A stretch of 64,000 bases of DNA from Pannonibacter sp. XCT-53 (GTDB lineage Bacteria; Pseudomonadota; Alphaproteobacteria; Rhizobiales; Stappiaceae), in assembly GCF_009915765.1 (NCBI RefSeq), contig NZ_JAABLQ010000001.1:62001-126000 (forward strand). Reading direction: 5' to 3'. This document shows, one piece after another, positions 16,557 to 24,976 of the stretch (its first letter is position 1; every line of letters begins with the position of its first letter). Position numbers and translations under genes: made by a program. Below the pieces are notes generated by a model. That model saw only the letters and a program-made list of their open reading frames with translations. It made no database searches and had not been told where the DNA came from.

Positions 16557-17564
16557 TCACGCGTCGTAGCTGATACGGTGGCAAAGGGTGTGCGGATCGG
16601 CGAGGATGGCAGGATAGGCGTCCGGCAGATCGACGAGCCGCGTCTCGCCGGAGATCAGCGCGTCCAGCGCCGGATCGCAGAGCAGGTCGAGGGCCTTGGC
16701 GAGGCGACGGCGGTAGCTCCAGCGGACGCTGCGGGATGCGGGTACCGCCCCGACCTGCGAACTGACCAGAGAGAGGCGCCGTGCGTGGAAGGCGCCGCCC
16801 AGCGGCAGGCTGACCTGCCGGTCGCCGTACCAGCTCGCCTCGACGATGCGGGCCTCCTGGCCGGCCAGCGTGATCGCCTCCGTAAGGGCGGCAGGGGCCG
16901 CCGAGGCGTTGATCAGCACGTCGAAGGGGCCTTCGAGCGTGCCCGGTGCAACGCGGCGCAGCCCGAGCCGGCTGGCGAGCACGCCGCGGTCCGGATTGGG
17001 ATCGACCAGCACGACCTGCGTTCCGACGATGCGGCTGGCGAGATAGGCGACCAGCGCGCCCACGACCCCGGCCCCGAAGACAGCCACGTCATCGCCCGGC
17101 TGGATGCCGGCGTCCCAGACGATGGTGAGGGCGGTTTCCATGTTGGCGGCCAGCACGGCCCGTCCGGCCGGCAGTGCGGCCGGCAGCGGCAGCACGGCGG
17201 CAGCGGCGACCGTCGCGCGGTCCTGATGCGGATGCAGGCAGAACACGCGCTGCCCGACCAGCGCCGCGACCCCGTCGACGACCTCGCCCACGGCGCAGTA
17301 GCCGTATTTCACCGGAAACGGAAAGCTGCCGCCCATGTGCGGCCCGCGCATCCGCGCGTGTTCGGACGGCGGGACCCGGCCCTCGAACACCAGGTGCTCC
17401 GTGCCCCGGCTGATGCCGCTGAAGAGCATCCGCAACTCGACCTCGTCCGGTCCGGGGACTGGCAGCGCCTCGGTCTGCAGCGTGCAGCGGCCGGCGGCCG
17501 GGAACCACAGCGCGCGGGCGAGGCGTGCCGGATCAGCCTGTGTCGGGGCGCTCGGGTGGGTCAT
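16557..17564 (-). CDS. MDR-family zinc-type dehydrogenase (BchC-like architecture)
   Basis: A 335-aa medium-chain dehydrogenase/reductase. The Rossmann glycine motif is VAVFGAGVVGALVA, and the N-terminal domain has FSGISRGTEHLVFEGRVP, a pattern shared with BchC-type MDR proteins rather than classical alcohol dehydrogenases; no structural-zinc four-Cys lobe is seen. It heads the minus-strand unit containing the PTPS homologue, glycosyltransferase and methyltransferase. The ATG at 17564 gives the expected family length; longer frames read into a promoter-like region. A pterin side-chain oxidoreductase role is only inferred from neighbours. Confidence 0.8.
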   Translation of the reverse strand: MTHPSAPTQADPARLARALWFPAAGRCTLQTEALPVPGPDEVELRMLFSGISRGTEHLVFEGRVPPSEHARMRGPHMGGSFPFPVKYGYCAVGEVVDGVAALVGQRVFCLHPHQDRATVAAAAVLPLPAALPAGRAVLAANMETALTIVWDAGIQPGDDVAVFGAGVVGALVAYLASRIVGTQVVLVDPNPDRGVLASRLGLRRVAPGTLEGPFDVLINASAAPAALTEAITLAGQEARIVEASWYGDRQVSLPLGGAFHARRLSLVSSQVGAVPASRSVRWSYRRRLAKALDLLCDPALDALISGETRLVDLPDAYPAILADPHTLCHRISYDA

Positions 17565-17914
17565 GCGTGGGGTCCTCGTCGGTTGCGGCCAGGAATGAGG
17601 TCTGGAGTCCGGTCCGGGTCGGGGGGGACCTGTCCGGAGGCAGGGCGACGGCCGGGGCAGCGGCAGATAGGGCGCCGGCGGGCCGCGGGAAGCCTCCCGG
17701 CACGCCGGCGCTCCGTCTCCGGAGCATCGCGGTTGCCGGCACCGGCGGCAACCCGGGACATGCGCCGACACCGGTCAGGCGGAAAAAATCGGGCCGAGGT
17801 CGCGTTGCGACTGCTCCGGCGGCGGGGCGCACGCGTATGAGCCATCAAAGCATCTGCCGGGTGCTGGCCGCGTTCCCATGGCGGGGTGGCGGGCCCGGAC
17901 GCGTGAGGACAGGC
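17565..17914. other. Divergent intergenic region, no gene recognised
   Basis: About 350 bases between the minus-strand dehydrogenase and the plus-strand CDP-alcohol phosphatidyltransferase. It is GC-rich and must hold divergent promoters, but I see no clear operator, terminator or conserved RNA. An in-frame extension of the phosphatidyltransferase could start at 17836 (MSHQSIC...), but GAGG at 17905-17908 supports the later start. Confidence 0.4.
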
Positions 17915-18688
17915 ATGGCAGTACACGATCCCTCCCTGCAACAGGACGAGCGGCGCGACACGACGCTGCGGGATCTCCGGCGCAGCGCGCTCTTGGTGCT
18001 CGGTGGACTGGTCGCGCTGGCGGTGCCGGCCTATGCGGGGGCGGTGGAGTTTCTGGATCTCGGCCGCCCGGTTGCCATCGTTGCCACGGCGCTGCTGCTC
18101 GCCATCTTTGCCCTGGTGCTGCGTGGCCTGCCGGCGCATGGCCACGACCGCTTCGGGCCGGCCAATGCGGTCACCGCGCTCAGGGCCGTGCTTGTGTGCC
18201 TGATCACGGCGGCGGTCTGCCTCGATGCCCTGCCGCAGGAGGGGCCGGCTGCCTGGATCATGGTCGCGCTGGTCGTCATCGCCCTGTCGCTCGACGGCGT
18301 CGACGGCCTTCTGGCGCGCCGGCTCGGGCAGGAGTCCGATCTTGGTGCCCGCTTCGACATGGAAGTCGATGCGCTGCTGATCCTCGCGCTCTCGGCGGCG
18401 GCCTTCCTGCTCGACAAGGCCGGGGCCTGGGTGCTGCTGATCGGGCTGATGCGCTACGGTTTCGTCCTGGCGCAATATGCGCTGCCGCAGCTGGCGCTGC
18501 CGCTGCCGCCCTCCTTCCGGCGCAAGCTCGTCTGCGTGGTGCAGGTCGGGGTGCTCTGTCTCGTGCTGGTGCCCGGCCTGGGCGCGCCCCTGTCCACGGT
18601 GCTCGCGGCTCTCGCGCTGGCGCTCCTGGCCTATTCCTTCGCCGTCGATACCCTCTACCTGCTGCGCCAACCCGAGGCCCGTCCATGA
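17915..18688 (+). CDS. CDP-alcohol phosphatidyltransferase family membrane enzyme
   Basis: Integral membrane enzyme of 257 aa that transfers a phospho-substituted group from a CDP-alcohol to an acceptor alcohol with release of CMP. The full family signature DG-x2-AR-x8-G-x3-D-x3-D is present (DGVDGLLARRL...ARFDMEVD). About six hydrophobic segments are visible. GAGG lies 6 bases before the ATG. Its stop overlaps the next start as ATGA, coupling it to the FkbM-type methyltransferase. Head group and acceptor are unknown; location in the 13-22 kb block argues against the housekeeping PgsA or PssA. Confidence 0.85.
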   Translation: MAVHDPSLQQDERRDTTLRDLRRSALLVLGGLVALAVPAYAGAVEFLDLGRPVAIVATALLLAIFALVLRGLPAHGHDRFGPANAVTALRAVLVCLITAAVCLDALPQEGPAAWIMVALVVIALSLDGVDGLLARRLGQESDLGARFDMEVDALLILALSAAAFLLDKAGAWVLLIGLMRYGFVLAQYALPQLALPLPPSFRRKLVCVVQVGVLCLVLVPGLGAPLSTVLAALALALLAYSFAVDTLYLLRQPEARP

Positions 18689-19464
18689 CCGCAACTGCCG
18701 AGACCCTGCCTGCCGGTGCCGCCGCCCGGCTGAAGACCGCGCTGGGCGTCGCCCGGTCGCTGGTCATCTACTACGGCCAGCCCTGGCGCCGCGCGGCGCT
18801 GAAGCGGTTCTACCGCGACCTGGTCGCGCCGGGTGATCTCGTGTTCGACATCGGGGCCCATGTGGGCAGCCGCAGCCAGACACTCCTGTCGCTGGGGGCG
18901 CGGGTGGTGGCCGTGGAACCGCAGCCCGCCTTTGCCGCCCTCCTCGACCGGCACCTGGCGTCGCGCCTGGTGGCGCTGGAGCGCGTCGCGGTCGGGGCCG
19001 AGGAGGGCGAGGTGACGTTGCGCATCTCAAGCCGCCATCCCACCGTGACGACCGTCTCGGACCGGTTCATCGACGGCGTGCGCGACACCGACGGGTTCCG
19101 CGAGGTCGTCTGGGACCAGGCGATCACCTTGCCGATGACGACGCTCGACCGGCTGATCGCCAGCCATGGCCTGCCCGCCTTCTGCAAGATCGACGTGGAA
19201 GGGGCGGAGGCGGACATCCTGCGGGGCCTGTCCCAGCCGGTCGCGCTGATCGCCTTCGAGTACATTCCGGCCATGCCGGCGATCACGCGCGAGGCCGTGA
19301 CGCGGCTGATGCAGCTCGGCCCCTACCGCTTCAACCGCGTCATCGGCGAAACGCATCGCTTCGTCTCGTCCGGCTGGGTCGATGCTGAGGCCCTGCTGGC
19401 GGGCCTCGACGCGCTGCCGCCGGATGCGCCCTCCGGTGATGTCTACGCCCGGCTTGCCGCGTGA
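18685..19464 (+). CDS. FkbM-family methyltransferase
   Basis: A 259-aa SAM-dependent O-methyltransferase of the FkbM family. It shows motif I VFDIGAHVGSRSQTLLSLG and VVAVEPQP near residues 53-82, and the family segment FCKIDVEGAEADILRGL. FkbM enzymes commonly methylate sugars or polyketides in surface glycans and secondary metabolites. Its start overlaps the phosphatidyltransferase stop (ATGA), so the two are co-translated. Convergent with the following membrane protein gene, 23 bases apart. Confidence 0.85.
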   Translation: MTATAETLPAGAAARLKTALGVARSLVIYYGQPWRRAALKRFYRDLVAPGDLVFDIGAHVGSRSQTLLSLGARVVAVEPQPAFAALLDRHLASRLVALERVAVGAEEGEVTLRISSRHPTVTTVSDRFIDGVRDTDGFREVVWDQAITLPMTTLDRLIASHGLPAFCKIDVEGAEADILRGLSQPVALIAFEYIPAMPAITREAVTRLMQLGPYRFNRVIGETHRFVSSGWVDAEALLAGLDALPPDAPSGDVYARLAA

Positions 19465-19487
19465 GGTCGCCTCCGGACTGGCGCGCC

Positions 19488-20504
19488 TCAGCGCGGGGCC
19501 CGCAGCCGTGCAAGCAGCGCGGCCACGAGGATCAGGCCGCCCGGCAGGGCCGTTCCGGCGAGGCTCAGGAGCCCGTAGACGAGGCTCGCGGCGACGCCCT
19601 CGGCGGCCGTGAAGCCGAACAGCGGCCACAGGGCCGCGGCGGCCGCCTCACGCGTGCCCCAGCCGCCGATGCCGACCGGGATCAGCATGGTCAGCAGGCA
19701 CAGCGGGATCGCGGTGAGGGCGGCAACCGGAGGCAGGGGCGCTCCCACCGCATCGGAGGCAATCAGGAAGATCGCCACATAGGTGGCGACGATCAGGCCG
19801 CTCAGTCCGAGCTGGACCAGCCAGGCGCCGTCGCTCCAGAAGGCAGCGCGCAGATCCGGTCCGAGCGCTGCCAGACGTCGCCGGAACAGGATCACCAGGC
19901 CTGCCAGGAGCACGGCGACCAGGATCGCCCCGCCGGTCAGCAGACCGGCCGCTGCCGTTCCGCCGGTCAGCAGACCGGCCGCCGTCGTCCCGCCGTCACC
20001 GGCCGGTGCCGCGCCGACCGATGCCCCGCCGGGCAGGCCCGGCGGCAGGGACATCGGCAGCGGGATCTCGCGCGCCAGCACCAGCGGCCAGGCCAGCAGG
20101 CCCACACCCGTGAGCAGGAAGAAGGCAAGCTGGCCCGACAGGCGTTCCAGCACCACCGTGGTGGCGGCGCGCTTCCAGCCGCCAGGATGGTCCTGTCCGC
20201 TGCGGTAGATGCGGGCCGCGTCGCCCGCCACGCCGCCGGGCAGGAGCTGGTTGAGGCCGCTGCCCATGTAGTAGTCCGCCACCGCCCGGCCCAATCCCAT
20301 CGGGTGGCCGAGCCGGCGGGCGGTGTACCGCCAGCGCAAGGCCGAAAGCACGGTCTGGACCTGCACCAGCGCCAGTCCGGCCAGGGCATGTCCGGCCGGC
20401 ACGCGCTCAAGCGCGGCAAGGAGGCTGTCCGGGTCGACGGCCATGATCAGGAGCGCCACGATCGCGAGGCTCGCGATCAGGGCGGCCAGCTTCAGACGGG
20501 TCAT
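19488..20504 (-). CDS. LPG-synthase-TM/UPF0104-type integral membrane protein
   Basis: A 338-aa polytopic protein of the lysylphosphatidylglycerol-synthase transmembrane (AglD/UPF0104, flippase-like) family. Visible family features are RWRYTARRLG near the N-terminus, DYYMGSGLNQLLPGGVAGDAARIYR and the late segment MLIPVGIGGWGTREAAAAAL. About seven or eight hydrophobic segments are seen. These domains are proposed lipid or lipid-linked-sugar flippases. A 30-bp tandem duplication (19931-19990) adds a second AAGLLTGG unit in the central loop. Divergent from the sulfatase-like gene, 47 bases apart. Role in the block: possible export of the lipid or glycoconjugate, by inference. Confidence 0.8.
   Translation of the reverse strand: MTRLKLAALIASLAIVALLIMAVDPDSLLAALERVPAGHALAGLALVQVQTVLSALRWRYTARRLGHPMGLGRAVADYYMGSGLNQLLPGGVAGDAARIYRSGQDHPGGWKRAATTVVLERLSGQLAFFLLTGVGLLAWPLVLAREIPLPMSLPPGLPGGASVGAAPAGDGGTTAAGLLTGGTAAAGLLTGGAILVAVLLAGLVILFRRRLAALGPDLRAAFWSDGAWLVQLGLSGLIVATYVAIFLIASDAVGAPLPPVAALTAIPLCLLTMLIPVGIGGWGTREAAAAALWPLFGFTAAEGVAASLVYGLLSLAGTALPGGLILVAALLARLRAPR
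19931..19990. repeat. 30-bp in-frame tandem duplication in membrane protein gene
   Basis: Two copies of a 30-base unit starting CGCCGGTCAGCAGACCGGCC (19931-19960 and 19961-19990), with differences only near the end of the second copy. It encodes a duplicated TAAAGLLTGG-type decapeptide in a loop, so the reading frame is kept. The unit contains a short palindrome (CCGGTCAGCAGACCGG). Confidence 0.85.
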
Positions 20505-20551
20505 GCGGCGCTCTCCCGCGGGCCGGCGGCAAGGACGGGGACCATAGGCGC

Positions 20552-22222
20552 ATGACGGACAGGGAGACCGGTCAGGTGGCGGAACGGGACGGGAAACATC
20601 AGTCGGCGGGGGCGGTCGGGGGAGCGATCCTGCTCTTTGCCATGATCGGCGGGCTTGCGGTCATCATGCCGGATGATCCGGGCCAGTACCATCCCGATGC
20701 CCTGCGCAGCCTCGCCTTTCTGTCGCTGCCGCTCGAATTGCCGCTGCTGCTGGCGGGCCTGTTGCTGCTGCCGCGACGGGCGGCGATCGCCCTGTCGCTG
20801 GCGGCCGGGCTGGTTCTCGCCTGCCTGATCTTCCTGAAACTCGCCGACATCGGCGTGCTCTCGGCCTTCCAGCGCCGGTTCAATCCCTATCTCGATCTCA
20901 AGCTGCTGGCCGACGGCTGGAACCTGTTCTCCGGTACGGTCGGCAGGGCCGGTGCGGCGGCGGCCATCCTCGGCGCGGCAACGGTGCTGGGGCTGCTTGT
21001 CGCGGCCTTCCTGTGGTCCTGCCTGCGGCTGGTGCATCTCGGCGGCCGGGCGCGGCGGGCGGTGCTTGCCGGTGCGGGCCTCGCCTTTGCCGGCGGGCTG
21101 GTGCTGTCCTTCACCGTCACGCGGCCGGACGGGACGCCACTTGCATCGCTCCGGGCCGGGCCGGTGCTTGCCGAGCGGCTGGCGCTTGTGGTCCGGTCGG
21201 TCGCCGACATCCGGGCCTTCGAGGCCGGGCTCGAGACGCCTGCGCCCTATGCGGCTGGACCCGACCTCCTGTCGGCCGTGGCCGGCCGCGACGTGATCGT
21301 GATCTTCGTCGAATCCTATGGCCGCAGCGCCCTGGAAGATCCCCGCTACAGCCGTCTCACCGGCCCCCGCCTTGCCGCCATCGAGCAGCGGCTTGCGGCC
21401 GAAGGCTTTGCCATGGCGAGCGGCTGGGCCGGCTCGCCGACGGTGGCGGGACTGAGCTGGCTCGCCCATGCCACGCTCATGTCCGGGCTCTGGGTCGACA
21501 GCCAGGCGCGGCATGACCTGCTGATGAGCAGCCGGCGTCCCAGTCTCAACCGGCTGTTCAGCGACGCCGGCTGGCACGCCGCCGCCGTCATGCCCGCCAT
21601 CGTGATGGACTGGCCGGAGGCAGCTCATTACGGTTACGACGCCATCTTCGACGCCAAGGCGCTGGACTATCGCGGCCTGCCGTTCAACTGGGTCACCATG
21701 CCGGACCAGTACACGCTGTCGGCGTTCGAGCGCCGGGTGCGTGCGCCGATGCGGGCTGCCGGCACGCCGGTGATGGCCGAGATCGCGCTCATCTCCAGCC
21801 ATGCGCCCTGGACCCCGGTCGCGCGTCTTGTCGACTGGGCGCAGGTCGGCGACGGCACGATCTTCAATGACCAGGCCGCCGCGGGAGATCCGCCGGCCGT
21901 GGTCTGGGCCGATCCGGAGCGGGTGCGACAGCACTACATCGCCACCGTGGACTATTCGCTGGAAACCCTCGGCGACTACATCGCCCGTTTCGGCGGCGAG
22001 GCGGTCTTCGTCATCCTGGGGGATCACCAGCCGGCCGCGCTGGTCACCGGACCGGACGCCTCGCGCGCCGTGCCGGTGCATGTGATCAGCCGCGATGCCG
22101 GGCTTGTCGCCCGCTTCTCCGCCGATGGCTTCCGTCCGGGCCTCGTGCCTGCCGCTGACGCGCCGGAGCTGCCGATGGACCGCCTGCGCGGCCGTCTCCT
22201 GCATCACTTCAGCGGCCGCTGA
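20552..22222 (+). CDS. Membrane-anchored sulfatase/LtaS-like hydrolase or transferase
   Basis: A 556-aa protein with four or five N-terminal membrane segments (to about residue 190) and an extracytoplasmic alkaline-phosphatase-superfamily domain. Metal-site pieces are VIVIFVESYGRSALE (strand and Glu) and FVILGDHQPAAL (Asp-His); the nucleophile is probably a Ser or Thr in SPTVAGLSW. The architecture matches LtaS, OpgB and EptA-type enzymes that move phosphoglycerol or phosphoethanolamine groups or cleave sulfate esters. With a CDP-alcohol transferase and a flippase-like protein nearby, transfer of a lipid head group to a glycan is plausible but unproven. Confidence 0.82.
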   Translation: MTDRETGQVAERDGKHQSAGAVGGAILLFAMIGGLAVIMPDDPGQYHPDALRSLAFLSLPLELPLLLAGLLLLPRRAAIALSLAAGLVLACLIFLKLADIGVLSAFQRRFNPYLDLKLLADGWNLFSGTVGRAGAAAAILGAATVLGLLVAAFLWSCLRLVHLGGRARRAVLAGAGLAFAGGLVLSFTVTRPDGTPLASLRAGPVLAERLALVVRSVADIRAFEAGLETPAPYAAGPDLLSAVAGRDVIVIFVESYGRSALEDPRYSRLTGPRLAAIEQRLAAEGFAMASGWAGSPTVAGLSWLAHATLMSGLWVDSQARHDLLMSSRRPSLNRLFSDAGWHAAAVMPAIVMDWPEAAHYGYDAIFDAKALDYRGLPFNWVTMPDQYTLSAFERRVRAPMRAAGTPVMAEIALISSHAPWTPVARLVDWAQVGDGTIFNDQAAAGDPPAVVWADPERVRQHYIATVDYSLETLGDYIARFGGEAVFVILGDHQPAALVTGPDASRAVPVHVISRDAGLVARFSADGFRPGLVPAADAPELPMDRLRGRLLHHFSGR

Positions 22223-22242
22223 CGGCGCAGGGTCCGTCGCCC

Positions 22243-23118
22243 TCAGACCCCGCGAGGCCGCTTGCGGGCGATCTCGAAGAAGGCCTGGACCAGCTTGGCA
22301 TTGCGCCGTTCCTGCAGGCAGATCAGCGCCTCGTCCATCATCAGTCCGTCCTGAGGCCGGATCGGGATCGGCGTCAGGCGCTTGTCCTCGCCGAACTCGG
22401 CAATGGAGACGAAGCCGATGCCGGCGCCGGAGGCCACGATCTCGCGCACGGCCTCACGGCCCTCCGCCTCGATTGTCGGCTTCAGCTCGACGCCCGCCTC
22501 CCGGGCGGCCAGCTCCAGCTTGAGCCGCGTCTTCGAGCCCCTCTCGCGAAACACCAGCGGGTGATGGGCGAGTTCGGCGAATGTCAGCTCGCGCGCGCCG
22601 GCCAGCGGATGGCTGTTGGCGACAAAGCTGATGATCGGCGACGAGCTGAGCAGCTCGCAGTCGAAGTTCTTCAGGGTCGGCATCTCGCCCAGAACCCCGA
22701 TGTCGGCCTCGTAGTTGTGCAGCGACGTCACCACCGTTTCGGTGTTGCCCGCCCGGACCGAGATGTGCACGCCCGGGTAGCTGCGGCGGAAATCGGCGAG
22801 AATGTGCAGCAGGTGATGCGCGCTGTCGGCAACGATGCGCAGGTTGCCGGATTGCAGCGCCCGGCTCTCGGACAGGAAGTCGAGCGCCTGCTGCTCGCAG
22901 TCGAACATGCGGCGGGTCACCTGCAGCAGCTGTTCGCCCGCCGCCGTCAGCGTCACCTGCTTGCGCATGCGGTTGAACAGCAGCACGTCATACTCCTCCT
23001 CCAGCTTGCGCACCTGGTCGGAGATGGCCGGCTGGGTCAGCAACAGTTCCTCGGCGGCCCGCGAGAAGCCGCCGCAGATGGCGACGTAATGAAAGGCCCG
23101 AAGCTGGACGTAGCGCAT
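22243..23118 (-). CDS. LysR-family regulator of the phosphonate cluster
   Basis: A 291-aa LysR-type regulator. The N-terminal winged HTH covers residues 1-60 (FSRAAEELLLTQPAISDQVRKLE), followed by the effector-binding domain. It is divergent from the Na/Pi cotransporter gene and next to phnWAY, like the LysR activators that control PhnWAY clusters with aminoethylphosphonate as inducer. The motif AACGATTT occurs in its own divergent promoter and again as an inverted repeat in front of phnW. The ATG at 23118 begins the standard LysR fold; the much longer open frame upstream is antisense to nptA. Confidence 0.9.
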   Translation of the reverse strand: MRYVQLRAFHYVAICGGFSRAAEELLLTQPAISDQVRKLEEEYDVLLFNRMRKQVTLTAAGEQLLQVTRRMFDCEQQALDFLSESRALQSGNLRIVADSAHHLLHILADFRRSYPGVHISVRAGNTETVVTSLHNYEADIGVLGEMPTLKNFDCELLSSSPIISFVANSHPLAGARELTFAELAHHPLVFRERGSKTRLKLELAAREAGVELKPTIEAEGREAVREIVASGAGIGFVSIAEFGEDKRLTPIPIRPQDGLMMDEALICLQERRNAKLVQAFFEIARKRPRGV

Positions 23119-23144
23119 GTCGCACCTGCAAAACTGATGACAGC

Positions 23145-23161
23145 ATCGAAAGTAACGATTT
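23145..23161. promoter_or_regulatory. Possible LysR site in the lysR/nptA divergent promoter
   Basis: ATCG-N7-CGAT dyad ending in AACGATTT (23154-23161). The same octamer forms half of the inverted repeat before phnW at 24906-24913. Shared sequence in both control regions of the cluster suggests one regulator. Only one clear half-site is present here. Confidence 0.4.
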
Positions 23162-23214
23162 GAATTATGGATTGCAACGGCGCTTCCTGAGGGATCATCA
23201 CCCGGAGCGCCGCG

Positions 23215-24873
23215 ATGCATCCCTTTTTCGTCCTTCTTCATCTGGCGGCGGCGGTCATGCTGCTGCTGTGGGCCGTGCGCATGGTGCGCACGGGCATCGA
23301 GCGGGCCTATGGCCCCTCCCTGCGCGGCGCGCTGCGCCGGGCGCGCGGCGGCCCGGCCGGCATGGCGCTCGCCGGACTGCTGCTTGCCATCGTCCTGCAG
23401 AGTGCGACGGCCGTCGGGGTGCTGGCGGCGGGATTTGCCCAGACCGGCCTGATCGGCGTCGGAGCGGGCCTTGCTGCGCTGGTCGGGGCCGATCTCGGCT
23501 CGGCGCTCGTGGTCAAGCTCCTGTCCTTCGACCTGTCCGAACTGGGTCCGCTGCTCATGCTGGCCGGTGCGACGCTGTTCCTCAAGCTGGACAACCGGAC
23601 CCTTCGGCAGATCGGCCGGATCCTGCTCGGCATCTCGTTCATCCTGCTGTCGCTGCGCCTGGTCGGGGAGGCGACGGCCCCGCTGCGTCACAGCGCGGTG
23701 CTGCCGCAGGTGGCCGCCTATCTTGCCGGCGACCCGGTGACGGCGATGGCCGTCGCGGCGCTCCTCGCCTGGGTGCTGCATTCCTCGGTGGCAACGCTGA
23801 TCCTCTTCGCCACCTTTGCTGCCAACGGGGTGCTGCCTGTCGAAGCGGCGGCGCCGATGGTCCTCGGGGCCAACATCGGCGGGGCGCTGGTGGCGGTCTG
23901 GCTCACGCGGGGGGCGGGTCTTCCGGCACGCCATATCCCGCTCGGCAACCTGGTGTTCCGGGCGGCGGCGGCGGGCGTGTGGCTCGTGCTGCTGGATCTG
24001 GTGCCCGGTCTTCTGCCGGCGCTGGGCAGCGATCCGGCGGTGCAGCTCGTCAACTTCCACGTCGTCTTCAACCTCGCGCTGGTCGTCGCCGCGCTGCCGC
24101 TGACGGGGCCGATGGAGCGCCTGATGGGCCGCCTCTGGCCCGTGATGCCCGAGACGGCCGCGCCTGCCGATGCCCACCGGTCGGCGCTCGATCCGGCGTC
24201 GGTGGCAACGCCTGCGCTGGCGCTGGCAAGCGCCCAGCGGGAGCTGTTGCGGATGGGGGAAGCGCTGGAGGCCATGCTGCAGCCGGTCATCGACCTGCTC
24301 GAGGACGGCGATCTGCAGCAGATCGACCGGGTTCGGGCCCGCGACGGCGAGGTCAACCGCCGGCACACCGACATCAAGCTCTTCATCGCCGACGTGAACC
24401 GCCGGGCGTTGACGGCGGACGAAGCCCGGCGGAGCCTCGAGCTTGCCAGCCTTGCCATGGACTTCGAGGCCGTCGGCGACATCATCGCGAAGACCCTCCT
24501 CGCCCAGGCAGAGGAGATGGCACTTGGCCGCCTGCATTTCTCCCGCGAGGGGCGCGCCGAGATCGAGGGTCTGCACGCGCGCGTCCTCGCCAACATGCAG
24601 CTGGCGCTCAATGTGCTGGTGTCCTCGGATCTCGACAGCGCGCGGCAGCTTGCGGGCGAAAAGGCCATCCTGCGGCGGATGGAGCGCGACAGCCACGACC
24701 GTCATCTGGCGCGCCTGCGCGCGGGAGCGCCCGAGACGCTCGCCACCAGCGACATCCATCTGGAAGTGGTGCGGGCGCTCAAGGAGATCAATTCGCTCCT
24801 CGTCAAGGTCGCCTATCCAATCCTCGCCGAGCAAGGCTTCCTGCGCGAGACGCGGCTGGTGGATGTGGCCTGA
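23215..24873 (+). CDS. Na/Pi cotransporter-family protein with PhoU domain
   Basis: A 552-aa Na+/phosphate cotransporter (NptA/YjbB type). The N-terminal half has the duplicated transport repeats, with LLAIVLQSATAVGVLAAGF near residue 60 and the counterpart WVLHSSVATLILF near 185. The C-terminal 220 residues form a PhoU-like helical domain. YjbB-type proteins can export phosphate. Here the gene starts the phosphonate cluster between its regulator and phnW, so disposal of phosphate freed from aminoethylphosphonate is a sensible inferred role. Uptake is the alternative. A long open frame on the opposite strand is a coding shadow. Confidence 0.87.
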   Translation: MHPFFVLLHLAAAVMLLLWAVRMVRTGIERAYGPSLRGALRRARGGPAGMALAGLLLAIVLQSATAVGVLAAGFAQTGLIGVGAGLAALVGADLGSALVVKLLSFDLSELGPLLMLAGATLFLKLDNRTLRQIGRILLGISFILLSLRLVGEATAPLRHSAVLPQVAAYLAGDPVTAMAVAALLAWVLHSSVATLILFATFAANGVLPVEAAAPMVLGANIGGALVAVWLTRGAGLPARHIPLGNLVFRAAAAGVWLVLLDLVPGLLPALGSDPAVQLVNFHVVFNLALVVAALPLTGPMERLMGRLWPVMPETAAPADAHRSALDPASVATPALALASAQRELLRMGEALEAMLQPVIDLLEDGDLQQIDRVRARDGEVNRRHTDIKLFIADVNRRALTADEARRSLELASLAMDFEAVGDIIAKTLLAQAEEMALGRLHFSREGRAEIEGLHARVLANMQLALNVLVSSDLDSARQLAGEKAILRRMERDSHDRHLARLRAGAPETLATSDIHLEVVRALKEINSLLVKVAYPILAEQGFLRETRLVDVA

Positions 24874-24881
24874 TCATCAGA

Positions 24882-24914
24882 AAAATCGTTCTTCTGATCT
24901 TAAATAACGATTTT
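24882..24914. promoter_or_regulatory. Inverted repeat upstream of phnW, probable LysR operator
   Basis: Perfect 9-bp arms AAAATCGTT (24882-24890) and AACGATTTT (24906-24914), 15 bases apart, in an AT-rich gap between nptA and phnW. Overlapping it is a second inverted repeat (TCAGAA-N9-TTCTGA, 24877-24897). Size and spacing fit a LysR-type regulatory site; it ends 62 bases before the phnW start. Confidence 0.6.
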
Positions 24915-24976
24915 ACAGATATAAGTCCGCGTGGGACTGTTGTCTCACCTCGGACAGATCCGCTGGGAGACGCGCC

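Noticed and set aside
22243..24834. 863-aa open frame on the minus strand across nptA and lysR
   Set aside because: Only its last 291 codons are a LysR protein. The rest is antisense to the well-supported Na/Pi cotransporter and has the Gly/Arg/His-rich composition of a shadow frame in high-GC DNA.
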